Of a DNA stretch of 64,000 bases, positions 27,329 through 36,184 are shown one piece after another; positions within the stretch are counted from its first letter, which is position 1; every line of letters begins with the position of its first letter. A program made the position numbers and the translations under genes. Below the pieces are notes generated by a model. That model was given only the letters and a program-made list of their open reading frames with translations. It did not search any database and had not been told where the DNA came from. The stretch comes from Bombilactobacillus folatiphilus (GTDB lineage Bacteria; Bacillota; Bacilli; Lactobacillales; Lactobacillaceae), in NCBI RefSeq assembly GCF_023380265.1, contig NZ_CP093366.1:1364001-1428000 (forward strand), in the 5' to 3' direction.

Positions 27329-28027
27329 TGAAGATAACTGACCTGTCTTTTGTTGCTTAAACCGATGTTGCAAACGAGCAAAAACATGACGATCGGCCCA
27401 ACCAATAATTAAGCCTTGGCAAACCAGTGCAAACAAAGTCCCAATGCCCACAGCATGCAATTGTCCGCTTTTGAGCCAGCAATATCCCATAATGCACACC
27501 GGAATCACATAACTCACAATCTGTCCGAGAGCGGCATTGCCATGGAAAAAGCGAAATCGCAACAAATAACTGAATTCATCATTCGGATGCAACATCACAT
27601 TGACTCGTTGATAAATCGACACCGCCGTGGCGATGAAACAAATCCCGATTAAATCTAACATTAATCGCCAGCCAAACGCTAGTTGAGCAACCCCAATCCA
27701 CGTAAAAAGTTGATTGCCAGCTTGAACCAAATAACTAAAACACAGCGCAAAAAGCATATTACTTAACACCAATGACCACACAATGTGACGCCGAATTATA
27801 ACGTTTAAAATTTGAACCACGATTGCATAGACCAACAAAATCAAACTTAAATTCCATGAGATTTGTGTTTCCAAATTGACTGCCGAAGCCGTCCATACCG
27901 CACTGCCTAAATGAGTGGCAATGGTTAAACCGTTGGCTAACGAATTTAAAATTACCGAAAAGGCTAAGTAAAAGAACATTTCCGTCGTTTTTAATCTGCG
28001 TTTTGTGCCATCAGGTAAAACAATCAT
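27326..28027 (-). CDS. YczE/YyaS-like membrane protein
   Basis: 233 residues with about six helices. The segment ANGLTIATHLGSAVWTASAV resembles the YczE/YyaS/YitT signature near the N-terminus. It overlaps the stop of the ECF S-component gene (TAATG). YczE-like proteins have no settled function. Placement with a B6-type kinase and S component hints at a role in vitamin supply, but this is guilt by association only. Confidence 0.55.
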   Translation of the reverse strand: MIVLPDGTKRRLKTTEMFFYLAFSVILNSLANGLTIATHLGSAVWTASAVNLETQISWNLSLILLVYAIVVQILNVIIRRHIVWSLVLSNMLFALCFSYLVQAGNQLFTWIGVAQLAFGWRLMLDLIGICFIATAVSIYQRVNVMLHPNDEFSYLLRFRFFHGNAALGQIVSYVIPVCIMGYCWLKSGQLHAVGIGTLFALVCQGLIIGWADRHVFARLQHRFKQQKTGQLSS

Positions 28028-28581
28028 TAATTAATCCATATCCGTTTCAACAAAGTTTTTTCCAAAGCGATGTAAATTAACGGCACAATAATAAAAGTCA
28101 CAATCGAATTAATTGTTGCTGCCGGCAGACTGACAAAAGCATTGATCATCGCTACATGCAATTGCGTGCCCGCCATCATAGATTCGATCACCCCTGTCAA
28201 CCAGGATGTCACAATTTTAATCAAGCCCGCCGAAAAGGAAACCAGATACAATTTATACAGATGCGGATGAGCTTTGTAATGGACTTTTTGAAAAACAAAC
28301 GCTACCACCGCGGCCAAAATGAGCGCTTCAATAATCGTCAACCACGACGTCGCCGCATAGCCATTGAGAATATCGAATAAGCCTAGCCCAATCATGGCAG
28401 CCAAAGCTCCTGCCCTGAAGCCTAGAATTAAAACACTGATGACCGCAAAAGTATTCCCAAAATGAATAAACGGACGACCTGTGGGCGCAGGCAAATAAAT
28501 ACGAAATAAACTAATGCCGACAAAAATAATGGCTGCACATAGACCTGTAAAAATGGTTTTTTGTAACGCTTTATTTTTCAT
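28027..28581 (-). CDS. ECF transporter S component, probably for a B6 vitamer
   Basis: 184 residues with six helices and the features of small substrate-binding ECF subunits (GRPFIHFGNTFAVISVLILG, then GLGLFDILNGY). These use a shared energising module encoded elsewhere. The ribosome site AAGGAGGAGC precedes the ATG, and the start lies inside the end of the pyridoxal-kinase-like gene. That coupling suggests pyridoxine or pyridoxal as substrate, as for PdxU-type components; hydroxymethylpyrimidine is an alternative. Confidence 0.7.
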   Translation of the reverse strand: MKNKALQKTIFTGLCAAIIFVGISLFRIYLPAPTGRPFIHFGNTFAVISVLILGFRAGALAAMIGLGLFDILNGYAATSWLTIIEALILAAVVAFVFQKVHYKAHPHLYKLYLVSFSAGLIKIVTSWLTGVIESMMAGTQLHVAMINAFVSLPAATINSIVTFIIVPLIYIALEKTLLKRIWIN

Positions 28582-29404
28582 AGCTCCTCCTTAACTCCTG
28601 TAAATCATCAATAATTGGTGTTAATTGTAAATCCAACTCCGTTGCCGGCGTTTGTGCCACGGCTTTTGTCGTCATTTGCGTTGCTTGTTGAACAGCATCG
28701 ACAAACGATGCTCCTTTGTGCAAACTCCCCGCCAAAATACTAGTAAATAAATCACCACTGCCTGCATGACCACTTGGTGCCGCTGGATAAAAAATCGTGC
28801 GTAAACATTCGCCGTCCAGATAAGCACAACCGATTTGATCTTGCATACGCACACTCGTAATCACCACATCTTGTCCGTGAATTTGTTGTTGCAATGCTAA
28901 TAAAGCCTCTCGTAATTGCGTTTTGGTCGTGACTTTTTGGTCCAACAATAATTCTGCTTCCGTCAAATTAGGCGTTAACACATCCGCAAATGGCAATAAT
29001 TTGCGTTGCCACTGGACATAATCAGCAGGCAAAGAACCATATAATTTGCCATGATCAGCCATGGCCGGATCAATCACGACTAAGGGCAATTGATGTTGTA
29101 CCAAATATTGCACCCATAGTTCAATCAATGCCTGATTACCCAAATAACCTAACGCCAAACCACTAAATTCAACGTCTGACCAATAATCTAACACTGTTGC
29201 CAGCCAATGATCCAAGGGCAGTTGCGGTGCATTGACATCGTGTCCCGGATGCGTTGCCAACAAATTGACGGGCAATTTGACACTAGCAATCCCCAAAATT
29301 TGAAAAATCGTCGTCGCACTCTGTAACGAAATATTGCCCCAACTGGACCAATCTTCAGCGATTAAGAATTGATTTTCGAGCTTATTTGGCTGCACGTTTG
29401 ACAT
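28571..29404 (-). CDS. pdxK: PfkB-type kinase, probable pyridoxal/pyridoxine kinase
   Basis: About 277 residues of the ribokinase superfamily. Visible are [15 protein letters not shown] (the PdxK/PdxY form), [12 protein letters not shown], and the catalytic GSGD in [10 protein letters not shown]. The PdxY pattern around the product helix fits a kinase making pyridoxal phosphate. It overlaps efp by over 20 bases and ecfS by 11, so the group efp-pdxK-S component-yczE is one transcript. The exact start (29413, 29404 or a little later) is uncertain. Confidence 0.75.
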   Translation of the reverse strand: MSNVQPNKLENQFLIAEDWSSWGNISLQSATTIFQILGIASVKLPVNLLATHPGHDVNAPQLPLDHWLATVLDYWSDVEFSGLALGYLGNQALIELWVQYLVQHQLPLVVIDPAMADHGKLYGSLPADYVQWQRKLLPFADVLTPNLTEAELLLDQKVTTKTQLREALLALQQQIHGQDVVITSVRMQDQIGCAYLDGECLRTIFYPAAPSGHAGSGDLFTSILAGSLHKGASFVDAVQQATQMTTKAVAQTPATELDLQLTPIIDDLQELRRSYEK

Positions 29405-29945
29405 AACTTCCATCTTGCGTATTAATTTCTAAGCGCTCACCCACATCAATAAAATCAGGGACACTCACGACCAAACCCGTATTCATCGTAGCTGGTTTAT
29501 TAGATCCAGCTGCCGTAGCACCCTTGATCAAAGGTTGCGTTTCCGTCACGGTCAACACGACTGTGGTTGGTAAAGTAATGCCGACCACTTCCGTACCATA
29601 AAAGTCAATTTTAACTTCCATATTTTCCATCAAATAATTCATTTCCTGGGCAATAATTTCCAATGGAACCTCATATTGATCATACGTTTCTAAATCCATA
29701 AACACAGCTGTATTGTCCTGTGTATATAAGTATTGCACCGCTTTGGTCTCAATGATTGCAGGTTCCAGCTTGACATCAGGATGCATCGTTTTATCAATAA
29801 TCGCCCCCGTGCGCATATCCTTGAGTTTTAACCGCATCACCGTATTGCCCTTTCCGGGTTTATGGTGATCAGCACTCATGACTTTGATTAACTTACCATC
29901 TTGCACAAAAGTCATCCCTGCTCGTAAACTGACTGCATCAATCAT
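29382..29945 (-). CDS. efp: Elongation factor P
   Basis: 187 residues, the normal EF-P length, with three beta-barrel domains. The tip loop HHKPGKGNT carries the lysine that contacts the P-site tRNA, of the Lys type found in Firmicutes. It relieves ribosome stalling at polyproline stretches. First gene of a four-gene run. Confidence 0.95.
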   Translation of the reverse strand: MIDAVSLRAGMTFVQDGKLIKVMSADHHKPGKGNTVMRLKLKDMRTGAIIDKTMHPDVKLEPAIIETKAVQYLYTQDNTAVFMDLETYDQYEVPLEIIAQEMNYLMENMEVKIDFYGTEVVGITLPTTVVLTVTETQPLIKGATAAGSNKPATMNTGLVVSVPDFIDVGERLEINTQDGSYVKRAAK

Positions 29946-30150
29946 TTTGACACGCTCCTTTAAAAAAGATTAATTATCTTTCATTGTAGCAGATCTCTGC
30001 TGATTCTGCGTAATTTTACTGAGTTTACGACGAAAAAAAGACGTCAATATAATTATTTGAGACAAAATTAACTAACTAAAATAGTCAATAATGATTATTA
30101 GGCATATGATAAAATGTTTTTATCTAACAAAGGAGGAACATTTCAGCTAT

Positions 30151-31518
30151 ATGCATATCAAAAAAAATCAAAAATCCGATGATACCGAACACGAAAATTG
30201 GTTAGATTTATTAGCAAATAGTTTAAACCGTAAGGAGAAGAGTATTTACTTAGAGGAGGTGGAACCCAGCTTATTAGCTACAAAATATCGTCGTTCAACT
30301 ATTTTTAAAGATAGTACCGAATTTTATCAGCATTCTAAAAAAATTATTCAAACTTGGCAAAAGTATTTGTCCGCTATTTTACTTATCGTCTTGGGAATCA
30401 CAATTTTAATTGCAGTCATTCATAATCAATATAAGAAACCAGTTTATCAAACCGCTCAACATGAAATTACGAAACTGCAGCACAGCCATCGCATCTCATC
30501 CCAGCAAAGTAAGCGAAAAACTGAAGTTTCTTATAATGCCCAACATCGTAATTACAATGTCAACATCGACGGTATAAATACCATTAAGGTTAATCATAAT
30601 AACATTTTCGTTTCTGATAACGCAGATATTGTTTCGAATAGCGTACAAAAAAAGATTTATGAACTGAATCAAAAGCTGGATCAAACAGCGGATGGCGCAC
30701 AATTAATGGTCGTGACCATCGATAGTCTACCTTCAGATACAGACATTAAGGATTACGCCAAAAATATTTTTAACACATTAGGAATCGGTCAATATAAAAT
30801 TAATAATGGTGTTCTGTACTTAATCTCTATTTCCGATCATAAAACACGAATTACAGTTGGTGATGGACTAACTAATGTCTTAGACGATGATACTTGTCAA
30901 GAAATTGTTGATAACAGTACTGTCAAAAAAGATTATCGCCATCAAAATTATTCTGCAGGTATTTGGAAGACCGTTCAACAAATTGCTCCTAATATCAAAT
31001 CCCAGCGCGAGATGATAATGGATGAAGACGAAAATCAACTGAGTACACGTTGGACATTTCCTTTTTGGTGCTTAATTGCAATGTTAATTATTGACTTGCT
31101 AATTTATCGTTATGTAAAAAAAACACTGCGAGATTACTCAAATTATCTAGATGAAATATATCATGAGATGAAACAGACTTTAGATAATTATCCGAACGAT
31201 TTAGTTGCTTTTCAAGATACTATTGCTATTGATTTATTTATGTTATCCACGGGCCAGTTTATTTTCTACCAATTTCGTGATTTTAGTTTTTATAAAAAAG
31301 TCAAATTCATGAAAGAAAAGGCTAATTTATATCGTTTGCAATTTCAATTTCCAGATGGTCAAGTCAAAGGTACACAATTTTTATATAACAATATCCTTTA
31401 TGATGCTGAAGGCTATATCGTCACACACGATTACACTTATTATAAAAACAATGACAGCAATGATAGCGGTTTTGGTGGCGGATCATCCTCCGGTGATGGT
31501 GCCAGCGGTAGTTGGTAG
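30151..31518 (+). CDS. TPM-domain membrane protein with Gly/Ser-rich tail
   Basis: 455 residues. A cytoplasmic N-terminal part (about 1-75) is followed by one helix (YLSAILLIVLGITILIAVI). An extracellular TPM domain covers about 155-290 (LMVVTIDSLPSDTDIKDYAKN, NNGVLYLISI, ITVGDGLTNVLDDDTC). A second helix and a cytoplasmic domain follow, ending in GFGGGSSSGDGASGSW. TPM proteins are linked to membrane protein or photosystem repair elsewhere; the role here is unknown. Start is the ATG at 30151, though the AAAGGAGG lies 14 bases upstream, a long spacing. Confidence 0.7.
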   Translation: MHIKKNQKSDDTEHENWLDLLANSLNRKEKSIYLEEVEPSLLATKYRRSTIFKDSTEFYQHSKKIIQTWQKYLSAILLIVLGITILIAVIHNQYKKPVYQTAQHEITKLQHSHRISSQQSKRKTEVSYNAQHRNYNVNIDGINTIKVNHNNIFVSDNADIVSNSVQKKIYELNQKLDQTADGAQLMVVTIDSLPSDTDIKDYAKNIFNTLGIGQYKINNGVLYLISISDHKTRITVGDGLTNVLDDDTCQEIVDNSTVKKDYRHQNYSAGIWKTVQQIAPNIKSQREMIMDEDENQLSTRWTFPFWCLIAMLIIDLLIYRYVKKTLRDYSNYLDEIYHEMKQTLDNYPNDLVAFQDTIAIDLFMLSTGQFIFYQFRDFSFYKKVKFMKEKANLYRLQFQFPDGQVKGTQFLYNNILYDAEGYIVTHDYTYYKNNDSNDSGFGGGSSSGDGASGSW

Positions 31519-31528
31519 CAAGCATAGC

Positions 31529-31558
31529 AGTCAGTGTTTAATAGCACTGACTATTTTT
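31529..31558 (+). terminator. Terminator of the TPM gene
   Basis: AGTCAGTG / CACTGACT stem followed by ATTTTT. Confidence 0.8.
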
Positions 31559-31565
31559 ATACATA

Positions 31566-31601
31566 CAAAAAAGACGCTACCGCCCACACGATAACGTCCT
31601 A
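31566..31601 (-). terminator. Terminator of gpmA
   Basis: Minus-strand GACGTTATCG / GGTAGCGTC stem with G-T pairs, followed by six T residues. Confidence 0.7.
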
Positions 31602-31613
31602 TTAAAACATTAA

Positions 31614-32303
31614 TTAACCTAATTTAGTTTTGCTGACAATGTTTAATTTATCATCTAAATCGTACACAACAGGTTGGCCAGTAGCCATTTCAACATCCAT
31701 GATATCTTCATCAGAAATATCTTCAATATACTTGGTTAAAGCACGTAACGAGTTACCATGAGCGGCAATAATGACATTCTTATGATCCAATAACTTAGGT
31801 GCAATCTTATCTTGCCAAAATGGAATCACACGTTCCAAAGTAACTTTTAAGTTTTCGCCACCCGGAATAGCACGAAAATCTAAGTCAGCATAACGCCGAT
31901 CTTGTGCTGCAGAACCTTCATCAGACGCATCCAATAATGGTGGTAAAGTATCATATGAACGACGCCAGATATGCACTTGTTCATCACCATATTTATCAGC
32001 AGTTTCTTGCTTGTTCAAACCTTGCAAAGCACCGTAATGCCGTTCATTTAAGCGCCAAGATTTTTCCTCAGGAATCCACAATTGACCTGCTTCTTCTAAC
32101 GCATAATGCAAAGTTTTAATCGCGCGAGTTAAAACAGAAGTATAAGCTTGATCAAATTCAATGCCTTCAGCCTTCAACAAACGACCAGCATTCTTTGCTT
32201 GTTCAACACCTTCATCACTTAAATCTACGTCAACCCAACCAGTAAACTTATTTTCCAAGTTCCATTGGCTTTGGCCGTGACGAATAAATACTAATTTTGC
32301 CAT
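31614..32303 (-). CDS. gpmA: 2,3-bisphosphoglycerate-dependent phosphoglycerate mutase
   Basis: 229 residues; interconverts 3- and 2-phosphoglycerate in glycolysis. The phosphohistidine motif is [18 protein letters not shown], with the Glu of LNERHYG and the second His in [10 protein letters not shown]. Highly codon-biased, as expected. Its promoter is a perfect TTGACA-17-TATAAT. Confidence 0.96.
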   Translation of the reverse strand: MAKLVFIRHGQSQWNLENKFTGWVDVDLSDEGVEQAKNAGRLLKAEGIEFDQAYTSVLTRAIKTLHYALEEAGQLWIPEEKSWRLNERHYGALQGLNKQETADKYGDEQVHIWRRSYDTLPPLLDASDEGSAAQDRRYADLDFRAIPGGENLKVTLERVIPFWQDKIAPKLLDHKNVIIAAHGNSLRALTKYIEDISDEDIMDVEMATGQPVVYDLDDKLNIVSKTKLG

Positions 32304-32343
32304 AATTGCCTACCCCTTTATTTACGTTTACATACTCACGAAC

Positions 32344-32372
32344 ATTATATGTTTTCAGTAAACTAGTGTCAA
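32344..32372 (-). promoter_or_regulatory. Consensus promoter of gpmA
   Basis: Minus-strand TTGACA (32372-32367), 17-base spacer, TATAAT (32349-32344). The -35 box overlaps the end of the upstream acyltransferase gene. Confidence 0.85.
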
Positions 32373-33355
32373 TATGCCCACTTGAAGATTGCCGCCAGCT
32401 TTGTTTTTTGAAGTAAACAGACCACCACATAAGCTAGAAACGACAGCCCCACCACAATCACAAAGCGCAGGATCGAACTATGCACTTGATAATACAAAAA
32501 ATTGTAAATGATTTTCATAAGCAAATAGTGACTTAAATACATAAATGTACTAAAATTACGCCACCACCGTGCATGTGGTAATTTCAGAGGCACTTTGAAA
32601 AAGATCATCACAATTAACGGCGCCAAGAACAGATACATGAACAATTGATCCGTATGCCCATTGTGCGCTGTCACATAAGCAATTTCTACATAAGTTAACA
32701 ATAATACGAAGCTGGTGCTCAAGATGAGCTTGTGCCAGCTAGGTAACTGTTTTAAGTTGGCCAACCATTGCCCCAAGTAAATATAGCTCGGTCCAACAAA
32801 TAAAGTACAAGCAATTAAAAAGGACAATTTCACAGGAAAATATCCACTAAAAATCACAATCCCGCCAAAAATCAGCAGCGCTAAAACGAAGCCCAACCGT
32901 TGCTTTTTTTGAAACCACCAATAAACAAACCAAATTCCAAATAATAGTGCATTTAAATACCAGCCCACTAACATGGTGGGCGGACCAATCAACACAAAAT
33001 GCAAAATAGCTAAGCCCCACCATTTGACCGTCGCGCCATTTTGTTGAAAACCCGGCCACGCATCACGCACAATATAATAACCATATAAAATAATCCAAAA
33101 TAAATATAATTTACCAATCCGCCAAGTATACGACTTCAAGGCACTCAAGCGATCATGATGGCGTTGAATGTGCCGTGCCAAAAAATAGCTCGCAATGATA
33201 AAAAAGATCGGAACTGCCAAACGTACGAACATACTGGGAATTACGGTGTGCGTCACGTGATTTAACACATCTACGAAACCTGTATGAATACTGACGACGG
33301 CCAACGCCGCCAAAATCTTCAAAACATCAATACTGTCAATTTGCTTTGTTTGCAT
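32369..33355 (-). CDS. Acyltransferase 3 family membrane protein
   Basis: 328 residues with about ten helices. The start IDSIDVLKILAALAVVSIHTGF has the conserved His of the AT3 family, and VRLAVPIFFIIASYFLARH follows. Such proteins O-acetylate peptidoglycan, teichoic acids or glycans. There is no SGNH domain at the C-terminus, unlike OatA. Neighbouring surface-protein genes agree with a cell-envelope substrate. Confidence 0.8.
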   Translation of the reverse strand: MQTKQIDSIDVLKILAALAVVSIHTGFVDVLNHVTHTVIPSMFVRLAVPIFFIIASYFLARHIQRHHDRLSALKSYTWRIGKLYLFWIILYGYYIVRDAWPGFQQNGATVKWWGLAILHFVLIGPPTMLVGWYLNALLFGIWFVYWWFQKKQRLGFVLALLIFGGIVIFSGYFPVKLSFLIACTLFVGPSYIYLGQWLANLKQLPSWHKLILSTSFVLLLTYVEIAYVTAHNGHTDQLFMYLFLAPLIVMIFFKVPLKLPHARWWRNFSTFMYLSHYLLMKIIYNFLYYQVHSSILRFVIVVGLSFLAYVVVCLLQKTKLAAIFKWAY

Positions 33356-33373
33356 ACCAACCTCGTTAAAGCT

Positions 33374-33402
33374 AAAAAAGGTCGGGATTTCATTCCCAAC
33401 CT
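33374..33402 (-). terminator. Terminator of the repeat-protein gene
   Basis: Minus-strand AGGTTGGGA / TCCCGACCT stem, then a T-run. Confidence 0.8.
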
Positions 33403-33420
33403 CAAAGCCAATTCATATTT

Positions 33421-35028
33421 TTATTCTTGAGCATCAGCACTTGGAATCACCGACACATTAACCTTGCCCTTGGTCAATTGACTTACCCGTGCTTGGTCAT
33501 TCGTGGAAGTTACTAACACTCCCGCACTCAAACGATCAGCCAACGGTAACAAACGCGTGATTTCCACGGAACGTTTTTCGACATCATCAATATACGGCAA
33601 AACTTGATAATCAGCATCCGGATATTCCAACAAAACATTACAGATTGGCGATTCTAATGGGATAATCACCGTTGTTTCCGGATTGACAACTTTGTTAATC
33701 AACCACCAAGCTTCAAAATCAGCTTCACTGTTGAACGATTGCACCAACAAATTATTATGATTGAAAACTTGTACCTGAGGCTCCGTTTCTTGCGTACTTT
33801 CAATGATAGCCAAAGTCCCATCCAAACGATAATAATGTTTCCGCAATAATTTTTGTGAGGTATTCGGATCATAAAATTGCGTGATTAAATTGTTGCCCGC
33901 CGCATCCAAGTAATCCAAGGTGAAGAGATTATTATGGCAATAATGATAGATATTCGCAGGATTGCCCTGATCGTCCTTAATAACTTTCATCACGAGACTA
34001 TCCCGTTCATAAATATGATCAACATTGCGCTCAGAATCCGTCTTGACGACAGCGTGCGGACTAATCTCAATGCCCATCCCAGAACGTTGCGCCGTTGATT
34101 GCGCATTATCTTCCAGTTGAAAATACTGAAACAGATTCAATAACTGTGTTTCGGGGTTAACGACACCAGCTTCTAAGTAATCTTGCCAATTGGCTTCCAG
34201 TTCCTCATCAAAATTTAAGGTCACTAAGTTTGGCAAAATGTGGAAACTATCTAAAAAGTAATTCAAATCGGCCAACGCATCACTAGCTGCATCATTGGGA
34301 TCTGCTAATTTGTCACCGACAACTAAATAATTGCGTCCAGCTTCAAACATGACTTCTCCCGAAATAGCATCCGTCCCAAACCATTTCTTTAATGAATCAT
34401 TAATCTGCTTAATCTGCTGCAAATCACCGCTCACATTTTGCTTATAAGGTTCACTTGATTCTTGTTTCCGTTGCACAGACTGGTTATAATACGTCCGACT
34501 TGTCAGCAACTGACCCTTTAATAACCGTTTTAATTGACCTTGCTCAGAGTTCAAATTCAACAATTTAGTTTCCGTTTGACGCCACTGATCCCAGTCACTA
34601 TTGGTTTCCTGTGTACTTGAATCATTCATTTCACTAACTTCAACATCTGGTTGATTGAAATTGCTGGAACGATATAAATTCTTATCATTTTGGACTGGAT
34701 ATTCTTCAACATCCTGAAAATAATCGTTTGAAGCACCATTATTATTAGGATCTTGCACCGGCATCTGTTGCGGTTGTTGATTGGCACCTGCATAATTATT
34801 AGGATCCTGTACTGGCATTTGTTGCGTCTGCTGACCTGCACCCGCATAATTATTAGGATCTTGCACCGGCATTTGTTGCGTCTGTTGACCCGCTCCCGCG
34901 TAATTATTAGGATCTTGCACCGGCATTTGTTGCGTCTGCTGACCGACACCATTACCATTCATTTGTTGCTCTTGTGGATTTTGAGGAGCCGAATTTTTAT
35001 TGGAATGTTGTTTATTGAACAATGACAT
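33421..35028 (-). CDS. Large protein with Gln/Asn/Pro tandem repeats, function unknown
   Basis: 535 residues, no signal peptide or membrane segment. Residues 1-29 are polar. Residues 30-101 are four 18-residue repeats (QQTQQMPVQDPNNYAGAG and variants). About 140-225 is a coiled, Gln-rich region. From about 230 to the end the sequence is globular, with HYYRLDGTLAIIES and FEAWWLINK segments that recall non-catalytic parts of accessory-Sec glycosyltransferases such as GtfA/GtfB. I do not see a catalytic motif, so I leave the function open. Confidence 0.6.
   Translation of the reverse strand: MSLFNKQHSNKNSAPQNPQEQQMNGNGVGQQTQQMPVQDPNNYAGAGQQTQQMPVQDPNNYAGAGQQTQQMPVQDPNNYAGANQQPQQMPVQDPNNNGASNDYFQDVEEYPVQNDKNLYRSSNFNQPDVEVSEMNDSSTQETNSDWDQWRQTETKLLNLNSEQGQLKRLLKGQLLTSRTYYNQSVQRKQESSEPYKQNVSGDLQQIKQINDSLKKWFGTDAISGEVMFEAGRNYLVVGDKLADPNDAASDALADLNYFLDSFHILPNLVTLNFDEELEANWQDYLEAGVVNPETQLLNLFQYFQLEDNAQSTAQRSGMGIEISPHAVVKTDSERNVDHIYERDSLVMKVIKDDQGNPANIYHYCHNNLFTLDYLDAAGNNLITQFYDPNTSQKLLRKHYYRLDGTLAIIESTQETEPQVQVFNHNNLLVQSFNSEADFEAWWLINKVVNPETTVIIPLESPICNVLLEYPDADYQVLPYIDDVEKRSVEITRLLPLADRLSAGVLVTSTNDQARVSQLTKGKVNVSVIPSADAQE
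34726..34941 (-). repeat. Four 54-base in-frame tandem repeats
   Basis: Three near-identical units and a fourth diverged one, encoding QQTQQMPVQDPNNYAGAG-type repeats. The high nucleotide identity suggests recent expansion and possible copy-number variation. Confidence 0.9.
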
Positions 35029-35104
35029 GTAAAGTTACCTCACTCTATTCCTAGCTATATCTAGTTTACCATAAAGACCGTCTGCAACAAACTAACTTTG
35101 CTGA

Positions 35105-36115
35105 TTATCTTTTAATCTGTCGAACATGCAATAGGTCTAAGAAAAATGTAAAAATCGGAATGCCGACGATTAATCCCCAAGTTCCCAACAGCCGCTCTGC
35201 CAACAACAAGACCACAAATGTGACAAAAATTGGCAAATGCGTGCGACTGGACATCAATTTTGGATTCAACACATATGTTTCTAATGTGTGAATCAACAAC
35301 ACGGCAATTAAAATATACAAGACACTTTGCCAGCCACCAACGGAATAAGCCACCAGTGCCAGTGGAATCAAGGATACAATGACACCCATCACCGGAATTA
35401 AGGACAAGATAAAGACCATTAAAGCCAAACTCGGAATCCCCGGGAATTTCAAAATAATCATGATGATACTTGTTAAAATCATATTGACTACCGCAATAAT
35501 CAATTGTGCTTCTAAGACAATGCCAAACGTATTCACAAACTTTTGTGCAAAAAACTTTACATCTTCAAAAAGCCAAGCAAAATGCCCCTTTGTAAACATC
35601 CGCCCGAATAAATTCATTTCTTTCAAGTCAAAACTATAAAAATAACTCAAAATAAAGGACAGCACAATCGTCACGCCAAATGCACCCACACTCGTCAGAT
35701 ATCGCCAAACTTCCTTAATTCCTGCGCGCAATTGTTCATCTAAACGTAAACTATTCAGCCAATCCACAATTGAAGCAATCGTGGGATTATCTTGAATCTG
35801 GCTACTATTGTAAAAAGTGACGATTTTTTTCGTCAGTTGTACCGTTGAATCCACAATTGTCGGAATATAATGCGTGGCAAACAAATAAATTAAAAATAAA
35901 ATGACTAAATACAACGGTGTAACAATCCAAAATGGTGATACATGGATAAATTTTTGAACAAAATGGACAAAATTAATCGACAAAAAAGTAAAAATAAAGG
36001 TCATCAAGACGATGCTCATCATGTCCCGAAAAAACCAAATTAACAAAATACAAAATATTAACACCACCATTCGGCGCAACATGACATTATTAATAAAATT
36101 TTGATAAATTTTCAT
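35105..36115 (-). CDS. AI-2E family transporter (PerM/YtvI-like)
   Basis: 336 residues with the two-plus-many helix arrangement of the AI-2E family: an N-terminal helix pair (VLIFCILLIWFFRDMMSIVLM), a polar stretch of about 80 residues, and helices from about 140. The PGIPSLALMVFILSLIPVMG motif and the end LLHVRQIKR fit. Substrates are unsettled in Firmicutes (autoinducer export, Na+/H+ exchange). Confidence 0.82.
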   Translation of the reverse strand: MKIYQNFINNVMLRRMVVLIFCILLIWFFRDMMSIVLMTFIFTFLSINFVHFVQKFIHVSPFWIVTPLYLVILFLIYLFATHYIPTIVDSTVQLTKKIVTFYNSSQIQDNPTIASIVDWLNSLRLDEQLRAGIKEVWRYLTSVGAFGVTIVLSFILSYFYSFDLKEMNLFGRMFTKGHFAWLFEDVKFFAQKFVNTFGIVLEAQLIIAVVNMILTSIIMIILKFPGIPSLALMVFILSLIPVMGVIVSLIPLALVAYSVGGWQSVLYILIAVLLIHTLETYVLNPKLMSSRTHLPIFVTFVVLLLAERLLGTWGLIVGIPIFTFFLDLLHVRQIKR

Positions 36116-36184
36116 AGGTTCCCCTTAAATTTCGCTATCTTTAACTTACCAGATATTCCCCATACACTAAAGCAATGTAACTTC

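Noticed and set aside
32313..32331. cre site upstream of gpmA (ATGTAAACGTAAATA)
   Set aside because: It lacks the conserved C near the 3' end of the consensus, so the match is incomplete.
34626..35025. Long open frames on both strands across the Gln-rich repeat
   Set aside because: They are frame shadows of the tandem repeat in the 33421-35028 gene, with no ribosome sites.
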